Positions 22,030 through 26,728 of a DNA stretch of 26,728 nucleotides are shown here, piece by piece. Source of the DNA: CAZAGT01 sp964484515 (GTDB lineage Bacteria > Desulfobacterota > DSM-4660 > Desulfatiglandales > HGW-15). The translations under genes and the position numbers were made by a program. The stretch spans positions 1 through 26,728 of the forward strand of contig CAZAGT010000021.1 in assembly GCA_964484515.1 (NCBI GenBank), in the 5' to 3' direction. The first letter of the stretch is position 1, and each line of letters begins with the position of its first letter. Below the pieces are notes generated by a model. The model searched no databases. It was not told where the DNA came from and was given only the letters and a program-made list of their open reading frames with translations.

Positions 22030-23961
22030 TCAGCCGATCTCTTGCCCCAGTTCGCCGCTTTTTGCAGCGTCGTAACCGCCCAGGGCCGTGATCCGGGCCC
22101 TGAAGTCTTCGGATCGAATCGTCTCAAGGACGAATTGAACGTTCGGATTCTCCAACATCGAAGAGCGGACGACGAGATCGTACTGCTCCCTTTCTAAGGG
22201 GATAAAGTCCAGATCGAGGGCTCTTGCCGCCGCCAAGATGCCCAACCCACAATCGGCGGCCCCGCTGAGGACATCAACGGCGATGGCCATATGCGTGAAC
22301 TCCTCATGGTCGTACCCTTTGATCAAGCTAGGTTCCATACCCATCTGCTTCAGTTTGTAATCGAGGAGCACGCGTGTACCCGATCCGGCCTGACGATTTA
22401 CGAAGGCCACGTCTGCGCGGCTAAGATCCTCCAGCCCATGGATTCCCTTGGGATTCCCCTTAGCAAGAACCAGTCCCTGATCGCGCAGAACGAAATGGAA
22501 AACGCTCACCTTGACACCTTTGAGGTAGCGTTCGATATAAGCGGTATTGTACTCTCCGGTCTCGGTGTCCAAGAGATGCGATCCGGCCATGTGACAGATC
22601 CCCTTCCGGAGGGCCATCAAACCACCAAGACTGCCCACATTGCCCGATGAAATGCGAAGATTGCGCCCTCGTCGTCCTATCTCGTCATCAAGCAGGTCGA
22701 TGCAGATATCATGGCTACCGATGACCACAAGGGTATTTAGGACGTCTTCCTCCTCGACCAGGAGTTCGGCGTCAATCGAATCATTCTGGGTTATGCCTTC
22801 GGATAGGGCCGGAATCCGAACAATACCCTCCGCCCTCGTCAGGGTTGTAATCGAGCCCGCCGCCCGCGGTAGCGGTGTGGCGACTGTCTTGTCGCCCACT
22901 TTGCCGATATTGACCCGGAGGAATTCCTCAATCCCCAGTTTCGAGGGAATATCGCGCGCGGGTTGGACCCGGATACTCGGCTTTTGGGGAACCTTTTGAC
23001 CCTGAAGTTGAAACAAGAGTGGTCGTACAAATTGTTCAAAGGAGATCGTTGCAGAAACCGTGTATCCCGGATTGCCGACCACGGGTTTGTCGTTGATGAC
23101 CCCGAGGATCGTCGGCTTCCCCGGCATGATGGCGACACCGTGGACGAGGACTTCGCCCAGTTCTTTGATGATATGCGCCGTGAAATCCTTGCTTCCCGCA
23201 GATGAGCCGGCGTTGATGATGACCAGGTCGGCCTCCGAATCGACAGCCCTCTTGAGGGCTCCGCGAATTATCTCTTCATCGTCGGGGACGATCTCGTAGA
23301 TGATGGGGACCCCCCGACATTCCCGCACCAAACTCGCCAAGATCAGCGAATTGGAGTCCACGATCTGATTCTTTTCAAGTTTGGCGAGGTTCTTGACCTC
23401 CCTGTAATCCACGAGTTCCGAGCCGGTTGGGACGATTGCGACCCTGGGCTGTCGTCGGACCTCCACTGAGAAAATCCCAGCGCTGATCAGGGCGGCTACG
23501 TCGTAGGCCCGGATACGATGGTTTTGAGGCAGCAGCAACTGTGTCGCGACGATGTCCTCGCCCACCTTCCTTACATTCTGCCACGGAAATGCGGGTGATC
23601 GGATCTCCAGGGTGGCATCATCGAGTTGATAGACCTTCTCCACCATGATGACCGCGTCAAAGCCCTGCGGCATTGCCTGGCCGGTATTGATCCAGAGGGC
23701 GTCCTGGCCCACCTTCAACGTCTTTGGGGTCCGGTCGGTCGTACCGTAGGTTTCCTCCGCGCGAACGGCAATGCCATCCATGGCCGATGAGTGATAGTGG
23801 GGCGCCGAGACCTTTGCGAACAATGGGGCGGCCGTCACCCTCCCAAGCGCTTCTTCCGGCCCGACCGCTTCCGAGAGGGTCCGTCTATCGCCGAACCGAG
23901 AAAAGAAGATCTCCCGGGCCTCTCCAAGGCCCTTCATGGCCAGATAGACGTTCCGCTTCAA
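22030..23961 (-). CDS. MoeA molybdenum insertase fused to a PBP-like domain
   Basis: The 643-aa protein combines a complete MoeA (about residues 1-405) with a C-terminal PBP_like domain (about 410-630). MoeA ligates molybdate or tungstate into adenylylated molybdopterin. Its segments are SAMDGIAVRA (59-68), the MoCF substrate loop INAGSSAGSKDFT (249-261), MPGKPT (279-284) and VGNPGY. The C-terminal domain, with VIGSHDICIDLL, SSGNVGSLGGL and VNRQAGSGTRVLLD (521-534), resembles the periplasmic-binding-protein module found in ModE-type and MoeA fusions and could bind an oxyanion or a related ligand. The start is TTG 23961, supported by AAAGGAGG six bases upstream; it overlaps the preceding moeA stop by four bases (TTGA). 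No signal peptide, so it is cytoplasmic. Two MoeA proteins may divide work between Mo and W; that is inference. Confidence 0.85.
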   Translation of the reverse strand: MKRNVYLAMKGLGEAREIFFSRFGDRRTLSEAVGPEEALGRVTAAPLFAKVSAPHYHSSAMDGIAVRAEETYGTTDRTPKTLKVGQDALWINTGQAMPQGFDAVIMVEKVYQLDDATLEIRSPAFPWQNVRKVGEDIVATQLLLPQNHRIRAYDVAALISAGIFSVEVRRQPRVAIVPTGSELVDYREVKNLAKLEKNQIVDSNSLILASLVRECRGVPIIYEIVPDDEEIIRGALKRAVDSEADLVIINAGSSAGSKDFTAHIIKELGEVLVHGVAIMPGKPTILGVINDKPVVGNPGYTVSATISFEQFVRPLLFQLQGQKVPQKPSIRVQPARDIPSKLGIEEFLRVNIGKVGDKTVATPLPRAAGSITTLTRAEGIVRIPALSEGITQNDSIDAELLVEEEDVLNTLVVIGSHDICIDLLDDEIGRRGRNLRISSGNVGSLGGLMALRKGICHMAGSHLLDTETGEYNTAYIERYLKGVKVSVFHFVLRDQGLVLAKGNPKGIHGLEDLSRADVAFVNRQAGSGTRVLLDYKLKQMGMEPSLIKGYDHEEFTHMAIAVDVLSGAADCGLGILAAARALDLDFIPLEREQYDLVVRSSMLENPNVQFVLETIRSEDFRARITALGGYDAAKSGELGQEIG

Positions 23962-25208
23962 GATATGCCTCCTTTCAAAGGCCTGAAGGCCATGATCGCC
24001 ACGCGCTGACCCTTGTAGAGACCCTCGGTGTTCATCTCCACTCGTAACAGCCCCTCAGCCTCAACAAGGGTCGAAATCAGACCGGACTTGCCGAAGATAG
24101 GTTCAGCCAGGTATCCTTCGTCCTTTCTCTTGAGACTGACACGGACGTAGTCTTCCCTGCCGCTGGCCGATTCTATGTTACGGCTGAGTTCGGCCTCAAT
24201 GACCTCATAGAGCCTTTGCACGAGGCTCCTCTCTCCGGCAAGCCGCGCCAGGAAGGGCCCCAAGAAGACCTCCGCCACCACGAGGGCCGATGTCACGTGG
24301 CCGGGGAGGCCGAATAAGGCCTGGGAACCGGTCTTGGCGATAATCGTGGGCTTACCCGGGCTGATCGAAATTCCGTGAACCAGGAGTTCCGCCCCTTCAA
24401 AGGACTCGATGACCTGCACCGTCAAATCGCGGGTGCCGACCGAGCTTCCCCCTGATATCCAAACGGTATCGGCCACCTGGAGCCCTCTCGAGACCGCTTC
24501 TCGCAGCTGTCCGAAATCATCGGGACACAGGCCGAGGATGACGGGGGCCGCTCCGGCTTGCCGGCAAAACGCGCTCAGGGTATATGTATTGATATCGCGC
24601 ACCTGACCTGGCTCCGGCCGTTGAAGGACCGGAACGACCTCATCGCCCGTCGAGATGATGGCGACCCTCGGTCTTCTGTAGACCGAGACCTCCGCGAGAC
24701 CCAATCCGGCGAGCACCCCCAGATCCTGCGGCCTGAGAGGCTCTCCACCCGTGAGGACCTTGGATCCCTGCCTTAAATCGTCATCCGGCCGAATGACGTT
24801 TTCGAGAGGCGAAATCGCCCGGCTGACCTCGATCGTTTTGCTGTCGAGGGAGTGGCAGTATTCGACCATGACCACGCCATCGGCACCCTCGGGCAGCATA
24901 CCCCCTGTGGCTATCTTGACGGCCTGGCCCGAACCGACGGCCATTGCGGGAGTCTGCCCCATGGGCACCTCTCCGTTCAGCTCAAGCAATGCAGGGAGAC
25001 TCTCCGTGGCGCCGAAGGTATCCCGTGCGCGCACGGCGTAGCCGTCCATAGAGGAGCGGTTAAATCCAGGGAGATCTTCGGGTGCAATGACATCCGCAGT
25101 CAGGGTTCGACCGAAAGCCTTCTCGAGCGGGACGATTTCTCCTTCCAGAGGCTTGAACCCCTTGATGATCTCGAAGACTTCCTCAGCCGTCTTGACCTTG
25201 AAGAACAA
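23958..25208 (-). CDS. moeA: Molybdopterin molybdenumtransferase MoeA
   Basis: The 416-aa protein has the full MoeA layout. Domain I/II contains LPGFNRSSMDGYAVRARD (about 46-63) and IATGGMLPEGADGVVMVE (99-116). The MoCF domain contains AIISTGDEVV (183-192), WISGGSSVGTRDLT (250-263), SPGKPT (283-288) and LFGLPGH (298-304). A C-terminal MoeA_C domain follows. It catalyses the last step of molybdenum cofactor synthesis, metal insertion, in the cytoplasm. The only plausible start is TTG 25208, since an in-frame TGA lies two codons upstream and the next ATG is past residue 50; GAGGGG is seven bases before the TTG. It is the first gene of a two-gene unit with the MoeA-PBP fusion, and its final codons carry the ribosome-binding site of that gene. 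Other cofactor genes (mog, moaA) are not in the window. Confidence 0.9.
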   Translation of the reverse strand: MFFKVKTAEEVFEIIKGFKPLEGEIVPLEKAFGRTLTADVIAPEDLPGFNRSSMDGYAVRARDTFGATESLPALLELNGEVPMGQTPAMAVGSGQAVKIATGGMLPEGADGVVMVEYCHSLDSKTIEVSRAISPLENVIRPDDDLRQGSKVLTGGEPLRPQDLGVLAGLGLAEVSVYRRPRVAIISTGDEVVPVLQRPEPGQVRDINTYTLSAFCRQAGAAPVILGLCPDDFGQLREAVSRGLQVADTVWISGGSSVGTRDLTVQVIESFEGAELLVHGISISPGKPTIIAKTGSQALFGLPGHVTSALVVAEVFLGPFLARLAGERSLVQRLYEVIEAELSRNIESASGREDYVRVSLKRKDEGYLAEPIFGKSGLISTLVEAEGLLRVEMNTEGLYKGQRVAIMAFRPLKGGIS

Positions 25209-25610
25209 CGATCATCCCCTCTCTATGGTAACGCGATTTCTCTGCCCCTCAATGCCTAGAGCTCGTACAAACCGCTGGTCGCTTTAGCGGCTCTCCGTAC
25301 TCGGTTTGAGCCGCGCAAAATTTCGCGGATTCTGTCATGGATGCCCTCATACCGCAACTGAAATCCCTCCGGGGACCGCGGCCCCGGGGATACGAGTGCC
25401 AGGCTAAGACGACCTTCAGGCAACTGTGTTCTAATGATGAATTTCCGTTTGTCAATCCAAGGGGCATGTTTATAATCGGTTTACCTTGATGCTGCGCAGA
25501 TATTACGATACCGACATTCCGGCCGCTGTACAAGAGAGGGGACTCCCAAATATTGTACGCTGAAGAATTTCAAACATCCGGCAACGCGTGAGGCCCTGCG
25601 TCGTCACACC
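25209..25610. other. Divergent intergenic region with GC-rich hairpins
   Basis: No gene is supported. A hairpin pairs CCGCT (25272-25276) with AGCGG (25286-25290). A stronger one pairs CCGGGG (25369-25374) with CCCCGG (25382-25387) around ACCGCGG, extended imperfectly by ATCCC and GGGAT. Short open frames here match no family I know. Promoters for moeA or for the rightward gene were not found convincingly. Confidence 0.4.
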
Positions 25611-25683
25611 TTGAGGCTGCCGGAAAACGCCTATCTGTCCCGATTGCATCGGGATTTCTTTACCTTCACTTCGCTCGGCTCAG
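25611..25683. repeat. Dispersed intergenic repeat, copy B
   Basis: Starts TTGAGGCT, continues CGGAAAACGCC and GCATCGGGATTTCTT, and ends CTTCGCTCGGCTCAG, in the same order as 11088-11178. By eye about four fifths of the first 50 bases match, and the final 15 are identical. It lacks the extra segment present in copy A. The adjacent tail is a different hairpin (next entry). Confidence 0.6.
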
Positions 25684-25716
25684 CCCGCTTTCGGGAGCCT
25701 TACAGCCGGGCTTTTT
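25682..25716 (+). terminator. Intrinsic-terminator-like hairpin in the tail of repeat copy B
   Basis: AGCCCG (25682-25687) and CGGGCT (25707-25712) form a stem around 19 bases, followed by five Ts (25712-25716). A smaller nested stem CCCG/CGGG also exists. It lies about 95 bases before the next rightward gene, with no transcribed gene known just upstream, so it may belong to the repeat rather than to a gene. Confidence 0.45.
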
Positions 25717-25810
25717 CCATCAGCCTCTCAGGAGAAGGTTTTTCGACAGTCTCGTTAGAATCCTTTACCCTTCAGTCTATCCAATTCAGCGGTTACCAAG
25801 AGAGAAGGAC

Positions 25811-26587
25811 ATGGAGCCGAAACACGAATACCGGAAGTTCATTTACTGGCTCACCAAGGCAGAAGAATCCCGCCTACGCCAAGAACTAGAGCAACGTCGC
25901 ATCAAGCTTCGCTCGGCCAAGGCGATCGTCTGCACCCCGCTGGATGGACTGAATCGAATCTCGAGCGTGGCACCGGATGTTTGGGACGCGACGTGCGCAA
26001 GACAGGGGAGCTGGTACCGGGCCTCCGAAAAGAGAGGCCTATTCCTCGTCATCAGCTCCTTCGAATTAGGAAACTATCCACAGCGACGGGTGGCGACGAT
26101 CACTAGAACCGACTTCGTTCCGCCCCGCTATGCAACGCAAGCCGAAAAGCAGGCCCTTGTGATGAACGAGGAGTTCCTGTCCGAAATCCCGTCCCGATGG
26201 TCCCGCGCCGATGATCTGGAGAAGCGCATCTATCTACGGTGGGCCAAAAGGCTCGGCTCCGATGTAACGGACTATGATTCCCTCCATCTGTCCCACACGG
26301 CCAATCACGCCAACTTCAAGCGACCTCAGTTCTTCATTGAAAAGAACCAAGGTATCGTCCCCTATTCGATTGACCGCAGCGCCCACCTCTGCTCCTGCTG
26401 CCTGGAACTCTTCCAGCTCATCGGTGAGCAATATCCGTTGAAACTCGTTGCGCCCTGCCCCGGGGCGACGATCTTCGCGCGGCTGAAGCCCGACCAGTAC
26501 CTTCTCGTGGAGGGCGCACCCCATACCTCGTCAGCCCACCCGCTGGCCGCGGAGGCGGCCAGGTTGACAGACCGGAAAACGTCATGA
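25811..26587 (+). CDS. Unrecognised 258-aa protein with a C-terminal cysteine cluster
   Basis: The protein is soluble, with no signal peptide. The N-terminal region is highly charged and helical (EYRKFIYWLTKAEESRLRQE, then LEQRRIKLRSAKA). A middle alpha/beta region follows (AIVCTPLDGLNR, GLFLVISSFEL, then a basic stretch). The C-terminal third contains LCSCCLELF, followed by PCPGATIFARLKPDQYLLVEG, which looks like a conserved core, possibly a zinc or redox site (Cys-x-Cys-Cys plus Cys). I recall similar unnamed proteins with CSSCLEFF/PCPGAxLF motifs in related genomes, but no function. The ATG at 25811 is preceded by the purine-rich GAGAGAAGGA, placed closer than usual. Codon usage looks like that of its neighbours. 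It is divergent from moeA with repeat copy B between. Confidence 0.7.
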   Translation: MEPKHEYRKFIYWLTKAEESRLRQELEQRRIKLRSAKAIVCTPLDGLNRISSVAPDVWDATCARQGSWYRASEKRGLFLVISSFELGNYPQRRVATITRTDFVPPRYATQAEKQALVMNEEFLSEIPSRWSRADDLEKRIYLRWAKRLGSDVTDYDSLHLSHTANHANFKRPQFFIEKNQGIVPYSIDRSAHLCSCCLELFQLIGEQYPLKLVAPCPGATIFARLKPDQYLLVEGAPHTSSAHPLAAEAARLTDRKTS

Positions 26588-26728
26588 AATGTGATCTTTG
26601 ATACTTTATCGTCCGGTCATGAAGGCCTCTTTTCAAGAAACGAAACGTGACCTGCTCGAACGCTGAAGAAGCGTGCAAGCCGTTCGGCCCCGAGCTCACG
26701 GCCGAGGGGCAAGGCGGCCGGAGCAGAC
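26588..26728. other. Right edge of window, no supported gene
   Basis: Only very short open frames occur after the stop of the preceding gene. GC-rich inverted matches such as CGGCC/GGCCG near 26690-26715 may be part of a structure that continues beyond the window. A gene start just outside cannot be excluded. Confidence 0.3.

Noticed and set aside
25249..25533. 94-codon minus-strand open frame upstream of moeA
   Set aside because: It spans GC-rich hairpins, lacks a ribosome-binding site and resembles no family.

Overview
This is a bacterial chromosomal segment of moderately high GC by eye, with short intergenic gaps, Shine-Dalgarno-type starts and several translationally coupled gene pairs. 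A complete Tol-Pal envelope operon shows a two-membrane (Gram-negative) cell. The three-haem class III-type cytochrome c, the MtaA/URO-D-type methyltransferase, the tandem MoeA genes (one fused to a periplasmic-binding-protein-like domain) and the long class II aldolase suggest an anaerobic, deltaproteobacteria-like organism (Desulfobacterota or a neighbour). That placement is inference; no rRNA or tRNA gene was found.

Layout. 1-2.6 kb: the C-terminal remnant of a family-5 ABC solute-binding protein, a Tat-exported DUF362 protein, a 58-codon unknown ORF and a small SAM methyltransferase, all on +. 2.6-5.3 kb: a secreted c7-like cytochrome on -, divergent from a 600-aa HEAT-like protein with a C-terminal SEC-C zinc motif on +. 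5.5-8.1 kb: a class II aldolase overlapping a YhaM-type OB/HD nuclease on -. 8.1-9.1 kb: a hotdog thioesterase overlapping a DUF1285 protein on +, under its own divergent promoter. 9.1-12.5 kb: a PpiD-like membrane-anchored foldase and a URO-D/MtaA-type methyltransferase on -. 12.7-13.9 kb: a NamZ (DUF1343) muramidase on +, preceded by two hairpins. 13.9-14.2 kb: a 56-aa excisionase-type HTH protein on - with a strong promoter in an AT-rich gap. 14.5-16.3 kb: a ClC chloride transporter/channel with paired CBS domains on -.

16.4-21.9 kb is the envelope operon read on -: tolQ-tolR-tolA-tolB-pal-cpoB, with promoters recognisable before tolQ and before pal. TolQ/TolR should energise TolA across the periplasm, TolB and Pal link the outer membrane to peptidoglycan, and CpoB tunes the system. 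PpiD could help fold secreted proteins and NamZ could handle muropeptide fragments, but neither is physically linked to tol. 22.0-25.2 kb holds two coupled moeA genes for molybdenum/tungsten insertion into molybdopterin; both start with TTG. 25.2-26.7 kb is a gap with a dispersed repeat, an unrecognised cysteine-rich 258-aa protein, and the window edge.

No clear new multigene system is visible. The observations most worth following up are the MoeA-PBP pair, the two-copy intergenic repeat with structured tails (11.1 and 25.6 kb), the ClC protein lacking the internal proton glutamate, the orphan HTH microprotein, and the hairpin leader ahead of namZ.
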